Assembly (NCBI GenBank): GCA_021234155.1
Contig: JAJEKV010000052.1
Location: 5,249,606-5,313,605 of the forward strand
DNA: 64,000 bases
Reading direction: 5' to 3'
Source: Isoetes taiwanensis
Taxonomy: Eukaryota; Streptophyta; Lycopodiopsida; Isoetales; Isoetaceae
In this document: piece after piece, positions 10,340 through 21,785 of the stretch
How the letters are laid out: the number at the start of each line of letters is the position of its first letter
Position numbering within the stretch: the stretch's first letter is position 1
Program-made: the position numbers and the translations under genes
Notes under the pieces: generated by a model
Seen by the model: only the letters and a program-made list of their open reading frames with translations
The model's database searches: none
Told to the model about the DNA's origin: nothing

Positions 10340-11460
10340 GTTCTTTGCGAGTTCCTTACCAGAATTGTTATTTTTATGATATTTGGATGAGCAAACTAAA
10401 AGCTACAGTTTGTAAATTCTACAATTAATTAGCTCCTAACTTCTAGTCACTGAGAAGCTTACTATATAATTCAACTGGTTGTCAAAAGCATAAAATGAAG
10501 TGGATGCACTCTTTTATTGACATGGCTTTAATATAATATTCTCCAATACTCTTTATGGAGTTGAAAAGGAGCAAACTACTAAGCAAAAGCGCATCTGCTA
10601 CCTTTGACTGTCAAACACCTAATGCCAGTTCTATTCTTTATGCACGTGATCCCGTTATATTGTTAAGTTCTTGCATGTCTTAAAAATTGGTTAGGGATAT
10701 CAATGAGAAAATATACTTGTAATTTTCTGAAGCCTTATAACCTCCTCTACAAAAACTTCCAACGTTTAAATATAGCATTATATTGTTTGCGGTTTTTGAA
10801 AAAAGAAAAAAAGAAAAGAAAAAGGGGGTGAAAAAAGTTTTTGCACCATCAAATGAAGCCACATTAGGTGGAAAGGAGCTATGAGTAATATGGGTCTTTT
10901 GTGCTCATCATGCCTCTGCAGACAACAAAAAGAAAGTAATTACAGTTAAAGCTTAAAGTTCGTCCCTTGTTGCCAGAAAGCTCTGGCATGACTTTATTTA
11001 TTGAGAAGCTACAAAAGCAAATCTGTCATATTAGATCTAATGACAAATCATATATGTATTAGAGAGCAAAACGATATTGACAGAAGAATTGATGCCAGTG
11101 TGCATTTTATGTTGCAAAGTATATCTGAAAAAATTGATGCAAGATGTCCTAAATGTTTGGAGTAGCTTATCATGATCAAGATGTGAAGATGTGTGTAGTT
11201 GTATAATTGGACAACTATTTTTGTGCTCAATTTAGAAACTAGAAGACAACATGGCACAAAAGATAACAATATGTTAACTTGCATCAGTGATTATAACATC
11301 CACATTCGAAGAACCTTTATAAGCAACAGAACTCTATAAACTAGAAAGAAGTTCAAAAAGCTTGTCACAAGACTGACATTTTAGCGACATCTCATTCTCA
11401 TTGTATGAATTAAGATAGTACTTTCTAGAATATGCAACAAAAAAAGTTGGTAGTTATTTA
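10340..11460. other. AT-rich intergenic stretch
   Basis: No open frame of interest, no repeat ends. Contains an A/G-rich run at about 10798-10835. The phrase aaattgatgcaagatgtc near 11135 recurs near 12650 in the same orientation. Confidence 0.5.
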
Positions 11461-11462
11461 TA

Positions 11463-12350
11463 AGAATAGAATAGAATAGAATAGGTTTTTAGCGTCCACG
11501 GAGACCAATTGGCCTATGGGACCCAAACAAAAGAGAGCGAGCAAAGCATATTATCGGACGGATTAAAAACCCCTCACCCGGGCGGGTTTTCGAGGGAAAA
11601 ACCTTAGCGCAATAAGCCCCCCGGCACACTGCACAATTGCATAGACAGTTCAATACCCCGTGAGGACACAAACGAAGTCCGTGCATCCATAACCTCGGAG
11701 GTATGACCCCAACAAACCCACCGACGCCGTGCCAATAACTGATGCAACGGTGGCCGTGCACTAGTAATCGAACATATCGCTCTCCTGATATGGGCAAATC
11801 TTTGGCAGGTGCGGAGGGCATGACATTCATCCTCAATCGCGCCCCGGTGGCAACACCGCAAAAGCCTTTGCTCCGTGCTTCACGAGCCCAACGCCAGTTT
11901 CAATGCGAGGCGATGTGCCCCGTCTTGAATGGAAGCTATAAGCCTGCGTTTCTTCATGGGTAGCCGGGTGTACAAGTAATGGTGTGGGCCTCTTGTGAGC
12001 CTAGGGATTGACTTGCTGCCGATAGTGTGCCCGCCTAACATGTGTCGAGCCTCGATCCCACGACCAAGCGGAAAGTAGCATCAAGGTATATAGTTTAAGT
12101 GCCTCGCGATCTTTCTTTTGTCCCCGACTGACACATCGCTTGCCCGCGACACCCCAAATGAGAACCACCGAGGCCCGCTTTGTCTTTCCAAAGAATTTCA
12201 GGCGCTGGGGACCCATTGCCGTGGCCAAAGCAAACAAAAATGTGCGCATTACCCTGCGATTCCGGCGGTCAACCACGCCTCCGCCCGGGCAGGGGAAACC
12301 ATGCCGAGGCGAAGCTGAGGCGTGGTTGACCTCACGGAATGCGTGGTAAA
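11463..12350 (-). mobile_element. LINE, 3' segment: C-terminal zinc-finger region, 3' UTR and microsatellite tail
   Basis: Read on the - strand, a frame through about 11990-11604 gives RRLIASIQDGAHRLALKLA. After an in-frame TGA (about 11894) come CCHRGAIEDECHAL..C and FAHIRRAI. This is the usual C-terminal region of plant LINE ORF2, a Cys/His finger with the phrase (V/I)EDE.H. An untranslated region follows with GGTTTTTCCCTCGAAAACCC and GGTTTTTAATCCG. The sequence ends ATTGGTCTCCGTGGACGC-TAAAAA and then a run of CTATT units (11464-11484), the kind of repeat tail left by target-primed reverse transcription. The same strand and order as the pieces at 14.2, 18 and 31 kb make this the 3' end of one LINE. 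The coding part is broken. Confidence 0.7.
12267..12331. repeat. Perfect 15-bp inverted repeat
   Basis: GGTCAACCACGCCTC at 12267-12281 is the exact reverse complement of GAGGCGTGGTTGACC at 12317-12331, with a GC-rich 35-base loop. It sits near the 5' border of the LINE 3' segment, 33 bases before MITE copy 2. Confidence 0.85.
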
Positions 12351-12364
12351 CGCGCGATTCGCTA

Positions 12365-12585
12365 ACGTGGACGCAATTTAGGTTTCATTTTGCATAGTTG
12401 TCAATGCCCCATTGGTTCAAAAAAGAACAAAAAAATAGAATGTTAACTAAAAGCGGAATCAAAAGTCGGAACGTTAGCTAAAAAATAAAATGCGGACTAA
12501 ATTGCAATTCCGAAAGGGAAACAGTGCCACGTGGCGACTGCGGATTGGTGGATTGAGCAGAATGAAACCTAAATTGCGTTTACGT
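12365..12585. mobile_element. MITE copy 2, same family as 6180-6413, opposite orientation
   Basis: Terminal inverted repeats 12365-12393 and 12557-12585 share GCAATTTAGGTTTCATT. Reverse-complemented, the whole element lines up with copy 1: TTTAGGTTTCATTCTGC against CTTAGGTTGCATTCTGG, then a CCAAT, then GCCACGTGGCA, then TTCCG/ACATTCTATTTTT units. It is non-coding and about 221 bases long. It lies inside or at the edge of the LINE. Confidence 0.8.
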
Positions 12586-13459
12586 ATGATTACCTTTAAA
12601 GCAATTCTACTTCTTGTAGGATATCCTTATGTCCCATATATAGAGAAAAGAAATTGATGCAAGATGTCTCTGATTGATGCATTAAAACCTGATTGATCTT
12701 CGCTATTGTGGGCCTTTTTGGTACAGTTTACAAGCACCGTTTTATTTATGTGCACCGATCAACTACTGAAAATAATACAATATTTTTATCTTTTGTAGGA
12801 AGAGCAAAGAAAATCCACATCGTTTCTAGCTCTCTTAAGACTACACTCAGTAATTCACGCCGCCAGTATTTGCTAGATCAATAACCTTTCTAATCAAGCT
12901 TCACTAAAAAAAACTTTAGAATTCAGCATACAGTACGCATCACAGAGGCTATGGTTTACGGTTCCCTTATGAGTTTGAGTTTTTTAAAATCAAAGGTTAG
13001 CTTCATTTAAAGTTTAGGATGATACAAAGCATGCAAAAATGTTTGGATAATATATCTTTACATCATTTTTCTTCCATCTTTGGAGTCCTATTTCAATAAA
13101 AACAAACAACATCTTCCATCTTTGATGCCCTATTTCAATGGAAGGGAACAAACAACATATTTCAAAGCAGAAGCTTAAAAGAATGTAGTTTCCCATGTAA
13201 CGTAGAAACAATGTTGCAGAAAATAAATCTTGGTATATATTATTCCTTCAATAATAGTCCTTCTAATCTCTTGCAAAAATAGCCAAGCAACAAAGAAGAA
13301 ATGGGTCTCCTCCAAAGGGAAATCGATTTGCTATATGTATAAGATAGTGAACATGCAAAGGGCACATGTGAAAATTGAGCGGATGAATTAAAGAAGAAAA
13401 GTTTTCAGTTTAAATAATCCTAGGGATTTGCATACTCACTAAACATTTCATTCTAGAAT
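12586..13459. other. AT-rich stretch between MITE 2 and repeat X copy 2
   Basis: No gene recognised. A short near-duplicate lies at about 13070-13150, where catctttgNNNcctatttcaat occurs twice about 45 bases apart. The origin is unknown; by position it separates two pieces of the LINE. Confidence 0.4.
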
Positions 13460-14155
13460 GGGGCTCGCATGAAACCAACAAACCGCCATAGATAGGCTTC
13501 TCATTCATCTCAGCAGATTTTCTACAATGGTGGACAGTGGGTAGCCGCACACATGCGAACTACCCACGAAACATAAAGGGAAAATCCAATTATATCATGT
13601 GGACCCCAAAAAAAATACAATGCTAATAGATGTATGGTCGATGTACCGGCCGAAAGCTTATCAACGGGATTAAAAAACTCGCCACTTCGGTTTTCGAGGA
13701 AAACCCTAGTGATAAGCCTTCGCAAGGGGCTTAGACAAACGTGAAGGCATAGAAATCGCCCCAAAACCCACGCATGGAGAAGTCGAAACAGATGCCGCTC
13801 GCCAACCTGTACCTGCACATCACCAACACAACAAAACGAGACAAACAAACTTCCCAGAGTGGAAAACAATTATGCATCACCCAACGGATGGAAAACAACT
13901 ACGTAAAAAGAAATATACGTCACCCTCGAGGTGGAAATAAACAATAAACAAAGAAGGGGGGGAGGGTGGGTTCAAAGAGAATAAGGTACTGCTGAGAGAA
14001 GAGGAAGCGCCGATGAGATGTTGATGCAGAACCGCGCCTAAAATAGCGAACTCCCAACCAGAAGGGGCATGCGCCGCATGCATGCATGCAAGACATGCAT
14101 GCTCGTCCCATTCTAGAATGTCGATCCGATGTCTCGGATCGATGGGATAGACTTG
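13460..14155 (-). repeat. Dispersed repeat X, copy 2 (- orientation)
   Basis: Inverted relative of 9671-10330. Read on the - strand it begins CATCGATCCGAGACATCGGATCG-like (an 8-bp stem with a 4-base loop) and runs through ATGCATGCATGC. It has the same ggtgatgtgcag phrase, the CTAGGGTTTTCCTCGAAAACC block, TTTTTTAATCCCGTTGATAAGC, TTTGGGGTCC and the end block gagatgaatgagaagcct. Single-base changes and small indels separate it from copy 1. No frame is conserved between the copies, except a short one around FNP.DKLSAGT that may be coincidence of DNA similarity. It sits between two LINE segments. Confidence 0.7.
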
Positions 14156-14159
14156 CATG

Positions 14160-14503
14160 TCAATCTCTTGTCATTTCTTGAAGAGAGAGAATCTTGAAAG
14201 ATGAGCATGATTAGTAGAGGTTCTACAACATTTATATTCAATACCAGACACATCAAATGAACATTTTCTGAAATTGTGCCTATAAGAGAAAAAGCATTCG
14301 ATCATTATGACTCCACGTGACCGTGTCAGAAAGGCCTTCTGAATCAGCTCCAAGCCATTCCAAGTTGCGAGTGATACTACTAGTCCCCACACTTTCACCC
14401 CATATACAAAGACAGGTTCCATCAAGACCCTGGACAAGTGCGATTGGTGGCCCCAGTTATAAAGCTCTGCTTTCTAGCTATTGTTCTGCATTGCATCTGA
14501 AGC
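14160..14503 (-). mobile_element. LINE segment: end of the reverse-transcriptase region
   Basis: The - strand frame at 14437-14171 contains LMEPVFVYGVKVWG and then a hydrophobic/basic LIQKAFLTR. LINE reverse transcriptases carry this phrase (..P.LLYG.EVWG....E..Q..FL.R) just after the catalytic domain, so it belongs between the RT core at 17.7-19.0 kb and the zinc finger at 11.6-12.0 kb. The reading frame is broken beyond it. The CACTA element separates this piece from the RT core, and repeat X copy 2 abuts its 3' side. Confidence 0.65.
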
Positions 14504-14569
14504 CTTCTAACAAGAGGAGGGGTCAATTAGTGTCAGTTTTTGTGTCGATTTTTGCCATATAATTACAAC

Positions 14570-15000
14570 TCATAAATTTTTAAAACTGACGCAATGGGTG
14601 ACACATACCAGTGACACTAATGTAGCAATGAGACTGTCACATATATCGTCAGCATCTTTGTCACCTATAGTGTCAGTCCCAACGCCATCTGTGACATCAT
14701 AGATAGTGCCACCTATAAAGACAATTATAGCATCACCTATAATGTCACCATTAATGGCAGCCATAGAGTCGCCTATAGAATCATATATAGCATCATCTAT
14801 AGTTTCACGTGTAACGTCGTGTGTAAGGTCACTGGTAATGTCATTCATAATGTTAAAACTATTGTCATGGATAAGGTCATCGGTAACACCACTCATAATG
14901 TTAAAACATTTGTCACTAATTAAGCCATTACGCAGTGTCATCTCTAACCACCCTCCGAATGTCGTCTATTTTGTCAACGTCACTGTCATTTTGATCTATT
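14570..15000. repeat. Left subterminal repeat array of the CACTA element
   Basis: Degenerate units of about 15-30 bases centred on CCTATAATGTCACC and its reverse complement repeat throughout. Together with the right array they would be the transposase-binding regions of the element. The spacing is irregular. Confidence 0.75.
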
Positions 15001-17149
15001 GTTATTAATGGTTGCAATTATTATATCACTTGTAAGATCATAGGAAGTATTAATTATGTTTTCTATTGGTGTTTTTTGTGGTCGTGTGATCATCTTTCAT
15101 GAAGTATTATTTACTTGTGTCCATTTGTATTTGTACATTAGAGGCTATTAGTGGCTGGGATTGCATTCTTTTTTTTTTTTAACACTTTCCCCTTTCAATG
15201 GTGTCAAATTTCGAAAAATGAACATTCAACCATTCATCAACGATTATGAACCAAGTTAATTTATAGTGTGCCATATCTTCCAAGCACAGCCTGCATATAT
15301 ATTCTGCAAATCCATAAACAACATCCAAAGGAATCTTTCTTGTAAAGCTGCAAGTGTATAACCAAGCAGCTTTATATTCTGCAAATCCACAGGCTTACGT
15401 GTAAAACTGCAAATTCACAATCAAGCAAGCTAAATAACAAAGAAATCTTACCTGTAAAATTGCTAATCCACAAACAAGCAAGCCATATATTCTGCAAATC
15501 CACAAGAAAACCTTACCTGTAAAACTGTGAAGTAAAAAATAAGCAAGGCAATTCCATTTAAAATCACAAAAATTTAGACAGCTTGGGATTTTTCCTAAAT
15601 TTTGTCTGATTTATGCCCTGTGAATCTGATGAACATTCTAAGTTTCGAAGCATCCTCATCACCATCCGCTTTAATCATGTCGCTCATATGATTTACCTAA
15701 TTTAGTTTCTGCAATAATTTCCAGTTTGCAGATCAAAAATCTGCATAAATCAACCTCTAATCTAGTGCAACAACTCCTACGCTACAAATAAGAGAAATAA
15801 AAAGAAGGTTAACTCCTACATTATGGAACAATGCCATAGCCTCTGTCTGCCACGACAAGCAAGAAAGAAATAAGAGAAAACAACAAGAAATCTGTGTTGT
15901 GGCTCGTTCAGATTTGCCTCGTTTAGATCATATCTCGCATTTCTACCATTTGCAGACATCATTACAAAATCGCAAAACCTAACACAAAGACGAACTCAGC
16001 TCCTAAACCTGGCCGGTAATTTCGGCCATGATATCATTCCTGTTTCTTGAGCTCTCCCAGCTTTTCTTCTTACTCTCTCATGTAAGGGGCCAATACCGAC
16101 GTGCATAGCTGCCCTAACGGAGCTGCTTCCGCCTGAGAGAGGCGCCCTAGCAGAGCCGGCCCTAATCGGATTATCCTCGTCATAAACACTGCCAAAGTGC
16201 TAACAAAGTCCGTCAAAATATTTGTAATTGATTAAGCCTCTCCCTTTTTTTTTTTTTTTTGGTAATTGATTAAGCTAGCATTCTTTTTCGTTGTAGATGT
16301 TGATATTTAGTGCTAGGTTCTAGGTAACTATGGAACAGGTAGTTCCATGACAAGCGACACCACCACATGTTGCTCATGTGCTGGGAATTTCGACCCCTAG
16401 CAGCTCTAGAAATTTCGTCTAGTTGCACACCAAGAGCTCGCAACCAAAAACTATCCAGTAATTCCATGTACTTAATCTGAATAACATCTCTTATATTGTG
16501 AGACCTCTTGGGGGGATAGGATTTTTGTGATCCGTTGTTTAGTGCATTCCATACACCTAGATATTTTACTCAAGTTCATCAAAGTACAACAATGCATCCA
16601 GCACTTGGTGGTACTTTGGAGCCAATGTTCAAAAATTGTTTCTTGAATAAAATCCTTCCGAAAGAAAGCTACGGGGAATTACCACATGGAGGTTGTCGTT
16701 TTCTCCTTTGGAGACCATTTACATTTCCTGAAGGAAGCCACTTATATTCTAGTTCCTAGCTCATAGTCAGAGAAGTGTGCAAGCAATTGGAAAGTTTGGA
16801 TGCTCTTCATGTGGAGTTGAGTTATCATGCTATAATTTGCCACTTGCACAGCACATGTAAGGACGCATAAATAGTGGAAGAACAAGGAGAACTTCTCCCA
16901 AAGGTTGGTTGGATACTTCATGTGGATCTCAAAATGTGATTGAGAATAGATTGTTGGTTGCACCCCTTGGTATAAAATGACTTATTTTCGATAGCCTTGG
17001 GTATTGGTCACAATTAACGCACTTGCTCGACCCATGCACATCTTTTAAAATTATGAAAATAAATACAATCATTGATACAAGAAGTACTAACATTACTTCT
17101 GATATTTAAGCAAATAAGATGGCGTACTATGGATGGTACAATAAATGGT

Positions 17150-17690
17150 ATAGGAATTGTCGAAGATGTAGCATCTTTAGCCATATTATTAATATTAGCA
17201 CTGGTAATATCACGATCTTAACTGACATAAACCTTTACACAATTCATGGAACAATATTTGGCAATAATGATCATACTATAGCAACATCTATTGTGGCATA
17301 TACTATGGCCACACAAGCATTGACGGAATTTGTGACACTAAAGGTGCTATTATAATTGATGCTAATAACACCACCTATAATGTCACTAGTGGGCATTGGC
17401 ACTAGTACTGATGTTATATGTGTAACAACTACTGACACTATATTTGATGCTAATAATAACACATGTAACGTCACTAGTGGGCACTGGCACTAATACTGAT
17501 GTTATATGTGTAACAATTGGTGACGCTATAATTGGTGCTAATAGCAACATCTATAGCATCATAGCAAAGTTACTGACACTATGTGTGACACAAAGAGTGA
17601 GGCTATAGACGACACAAATTGTGGCACCTAGAGCACCACTTTTATATAAATGTCATCAATAATGTCATAGTGTATACTTTTCAATGTTCT
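17150..17690. repeat. Right subterminal repeat array of the CACTA element
   Basis: Same kind of degenerate units as the left array. A longer duplication of about 100 bases is visible: a block containing AACGTCACTAGTGGGCA and GATGTTATATGTGTAACAA occurs near 17380-17430 and again near 17465-17515. Confidence 0.75.
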
Positions 17691-17733
17691 GCGGACGTTT
17701 TGATGACACTAATTGACCCCTTCTCTTGTAGTG

Positions 17734-18977
17734 TATAGCCTGCATCACTTATTGCCAGCCCAAAATGTGATAAACTGAAAACTCCAATCTGGGGTACTTG
17801 ATAAGTGAAGGAGGACGAAATTTGTTGACGTGAAGACGAGATGAGGAGCATTTTAGTCTTAGTCAAATTCATGTGTATTGCAACAGCCTAGCAAAACGTA
17901 TCCAGAGCATGTAAATGTTACTACATGTTAGCGAAGGTATAAATTTAGAGGTGCTCAACATCGATAGATGAGCTGCCAGATGATATGGTGCATGAGTTGA
18001 GCCCCTCCACCCCTATGCTGAACAAGCCAACTCGCTAACTAAGCAATGACAGAACAACATTGGAGAGAGTGCACACCCTTGGCAGACCTTAATACGACTA
18101 TTTAAAAGTTTGGCCTGACATTGGCTTTCGGGCTCAGCATATTTGATACAACTAGTAGACTGCATACTGCAACTTCGTAGCGACTCCTAACTGCGCCAAC
18201 CTCTCCCATAGCTTCTCCGAGGTACCATGTCAAAAGATTTTGCAAATTTGCAAAGCAGCACTACAGATCCTACCGATGATTTTTGCTATTTTCTATTAAG
18301 ACCCACAAGATGATAATGTGATTAATGATGGAGTGTGGGGGCCTAAACTCTGCCTATGTAAGGGTTCGGATCTTTGTTTTCCCCGCCCAGTCAAAGTGTC
18401 TGCAAAGAGTTTTGCAAAGAAGGAGTTGACCATGATAGTGTGATAGTTGGCTGGGCAAGGAGGATCTCTTGCCTTATAGATGACTACTCTGATGGCTGTC
18501 CATTGTGGGAAAAAACCTTCCAGAAGTGCCTTATTGACCTGCCCAATAAGAAGGAGGATGATATGTGGTCCTGATCACTTAAGAATCTATGCCTGCATGC
18601 TATCTAAATTTGTAGCCTTGCCATTGGTGAGACATTGCAAGCCTTAGCGACCCCTTCCTCTTTATTCCTAGTGGCAGACCCATTTATGCGGGTATATCAG
18701 GTTGACCTTCGGGCAGATCATAAAGCTGCATCAAGTACTATACCCACCATTCGAAAGAGATGGTGCATGTAGATTGCACAGGCTTTTGTAGTATTTTTCT
18801 CTAGAACGTTTCAGGGTGACGTTCAAGGAGGCAAGGGGGGTGCACCTAGAGTACACAGTATGACCAACTGAGTGCATCGGAAAGGGTTTTTTATTGCCTT
18901 GGTCGTAGATATATGGTCGGGAGCTCATACGGGCGGGAAGGAGAGATTCCGTAGATGATCGATTTGGGGAGCTGATC
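17734..18977 (-). mobile_element. LINE segment: reverse-transcriptase core
   Basis: The - strand shows RT landmarks in order. NYHTIMVNSFFAKLF (about 18430-18475) corresponds to the N..R.I.....KL block, KSFDMVPR followed in another frame by WERLAQLGV (about 18190-18240) is the A-motif region, and MNLTKTKMLLISSS (about 17830-17872) is the N..KT.... block after the catalytic YADD position. Frames shift between these blocks and stops intervene, so this is a dead copy. The segment is bounded on the left by the CACTA end and on the right by the TGATC duplication of the LTR array. Confidence 0.7.
18973..18977. other. Left target-site duplication (TGATC) of the LTR array
   Basis: TGATC directly precedes the first LTR base at 18978 and is repeated at 30278-30282 directly after the last LTR base. 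Confidence 0.8.
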
Positions 18978-21446
18978 TGTGACGAGCCTGCCGAGTTGAC
19001 CCTCCTGGCAACTCGGGATCTTGTCAAACTTCTATAATTCTAGGTTGATAATACTGGTGAAGAATTAAATCTTCCTTTCAATTGAACTTACTTACTCCAA
19101 ATTCAATAAACAAATGTTTATAAACTCAATATAATCAGGTAAGGTCAACATCCAATAAATCAACATTCTCGATAGGGATAACATCCAACTCTAGCAATTC
19201 AATCCTAGAATCTTCTCGCTCAACCACGAGCCACAACTGCACTGCTACCGTTAGCTTGACCACCGCCTTTCTCATTCACCGCACATATGCACTCACCGGG
19301 TTAGTCCTCATGACTAAGTGGGGATCCCCGGCTGCCGGCCGCATGGAAATACATCTTGAAATCTTGGGTAAGCACAAACACAAACAAATTCCTAAAGAGC
19401 ACAAGAACCTAAGACAATGACAACCTAATGCAAAGGAATATAACACATGAGCAACAGAAGCAAAGAACATAGCTAAAATACCAAATCATCATAAACATAG
19501 CTCCGGGACAATGGGAAGCTCAGCCCGCCTATATACAGGCCCCGTTAGTTAGCGATGTTGCCCAGCCACATTTTACATTCCAAGCCCTCAGAAGGGTGGT
19601 GGGGTGAACCTCAGATCGCATACCCTCTCAGCCCACGCCCCGGCAATCGGAGGACCTCTTACCATGGGAGTTCACAAGAGTTGACTGACATAGCAATCCC
19701 TGCCAGGAGAACTACGCCCGGTGTCACATAGCACAAGAATACCACAAAGAAACACAGATGAACATGAGCATGCCGGAGCAACCTAGGCCATCGAACCTAG
19801 AAGTCCGACCCCGGAGGTTCCAATAGACATAGTCAAATACCAAGACAACAGTGGAACAATGCAAAGACCAAGACATGTGAAGTTCATTAGATATTTTCTC
19901 GACATGTGTCTAGATCATACTATTGCCGAGGTTGCCCATACAACCTGCTGAAGTAGCTTATCCAATGATCTTACAATGACATCGAAGTAGATCTCATACT
20001 TAGCATTTTCACAATACTCACGGCTTGCACTAATGCAATTTCCCCCATAAGGAATGCAATTTCATATTAGCTTCCATTAAATCCAGTAGCCATGATAACT
20101 TATCATATTCTCTACATGTAATCCTCTTGCCAAGGTTACTCATACATCTTATGCCATGTCGAGGTAGCAACTCGATGAAGACCTTGATAGCAATCCAACA
20201 TGTCGAGGTTAAGTCCGACTATCCATTGTCATTGATGTAGCTCCAATAGCTATGATGCTCATGCTATAGCCACGTTTAGAAACCCCCAAGCTTCACATGA
20301 CTCTCCTTGTACCAATGCGGACCCGTCTCAATCTCAATAATCCTTGATGTCTGCTTATCCCCATTTCAAGATCCACATGTGAACTTGATGCTGAAATCCT
20401 TGATGCCGAGGGGTCGTTGATGCTCTACATCTGTGCTAGGCTACTTTTCCACATTAGCCCCATCTCCATGAGCTAAGAAAGATACTTTATCCCAATCCTT
20501 AGAATTTTACCATAGTTAGACAATTAATCAAACAATGCATATTCTTACTACTTATGATTATTACGCTCCAACTCTTCATGCTCCGATCTCCCTCTTTGCT
20601 AAGCTCAAATGCAACCCAATTCCATCCACAAAAGTACTTAGTTTTATATTAGGACATGCAAATAAATTGATAAAAGCAGCATATACAAGACCAGCAAGCT
20701 AAAGCACAAAACACAAAATAACAAAAACATAACGTGAACACAAAATGGCATTGGAGAGCTCGGTGTCGATGAGATCCAATTCAATTCTGTCTTTTCTAAA
20801 GTTTCCATGCTGAATTGGTGCTTCTCATGTAATATTCAGCCATTTCTGACTTAGAATCAGCCCTTACAAAGATATTTCCAATCACTGATAACCTTCTCTA
20901 GCCTTATGAGTCTCTAACAAATTCATAATTTATCATATCCACATCCAAGAGTCATGTACAAACTAATCATGGCAGCTCATAGCACATTTCAATTGATCAA
21001 AGCAAAACCCCGCCTGAGAATTTCTTCACGGATAGACCTCTGGGCCCCTTGCAATTGATTGTGCCTCCAAAGATCGTCATCTAGCTCCAAGAATTAAACT
21101 GCAGAAGAACATACATAGTGCAGTCAATTCTGATTCAGCATCACAATTTCTGTCATAACTTTCTCATACGGATGAGTTTCGGCCTGATCAGACCCATTCC
21201 GGAAAGCTTACTTGAAAATCTTTCCAGCAAAAGAAAAATCACTTAAAAGGATCTCGGGTCGCCGAGATATGATGCTTCAAATTTCGGGCTCCAAAACTGC
21301 CCAGAATTACTCCTTGCCTTCATGCTCTGCAACAAAACTTTCTCCAAAAAGACAAAACCCTAATTTCATGCTGCATACATGCCATTAATATGTATATACA
21401 TACATAAATACGTATATTGACCCATCAGGAGGCCAGGACCGTTACA
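18978..21446 (-). repeat. LTR A of the array
   Basis: TG...CA boundaries (TGTGAC at 18978, GTTACA ending 21446 on the + strand). It lacks about 150 bases that LTR B and C have around 23030-23220 (from cctatgtatgttactg to gcagtacttcatg), so it carries an internal deletion. Confidence 0.85.
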
Positions 21447-21785
21447 GTCTCTCCTTCTAAAAATTAACCCATGTCCTCATGGGTCAATCATAGATCCAAG
21501 CACTTCTTAAATCCCTTATAACTATCATGATCATGTATTCACCAAACTACAAGGGAAACTGTACCTCAACATTATCAAAAGTTACTTCCATCGCTTATAT
21601 AGAGAATTCTCCCTTAACATTTTATTGCTAACCACCAAGCCTCCAGATACTGCTCCTCTCTCTGAGGATACCATCTCCTGATGTCTCTAAAAGAAAAACC
21701 ATTAGCATCATAATTCCACAATCTCAACTTACTCTCTGATTTGCCATGTCAACTCCCAAAGATCCAACATTGCTCTGATACCAAC
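21447..21785 (-). other. Internal domain 1, with primer-binding site and purine tract
   Basis: This is the cleanest of the three internal domains. The primer-binding site lies at 21772-21783 (on the - strand TGGTATCAGAGC, complementary to the 3' end of plant initiator methionine tRNA), two bases from the LTR. The purine tract is at 21447-21458. The 339 bases contain no coding frame, so all proteins would have to be supplied by another element. Confidence 0.85.

Larger units (their letters stand above)
14504..17733. mobile_element. Non-autonomous CACTA (En/Spm-like) element
   Basis: Right end, read inward on the - strand: CACTACAAGAGAAGGGG followed by TCAATTAGTGTCA. Left end, read inward on the + strand: CTAACAAGAGGAGGGG followed by TCAATTAGTGTCA. 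These match except in the outermost bases of the left end, which is decayed. Both ends carry large arrays of degenerate TGTCAC/CTATA units (about 14570-15000 and 17150-17690), as expected of CACTA subterminal repeats. The 2.1 kb between them has no transposase-like frame. It interrupts the LINE reverse-transcriptase region. Confidence 0.8.

Noticed and set aside
13522-13869. Frames with FNP.DKLSAGT in both copies of repeat X as a real protein
   Set aside because: The similarity follows from DNA similarity, the frames are otherwise unrelated, and starts do not correspond.
14570-15000. Coding frames at 14570-14941 (-) and 14706-15008 (+)
   Set aside because: They are by-products of the repetitive TGTCAC/CTATA arrays of the CACTA element and encode low-complexity sequence.
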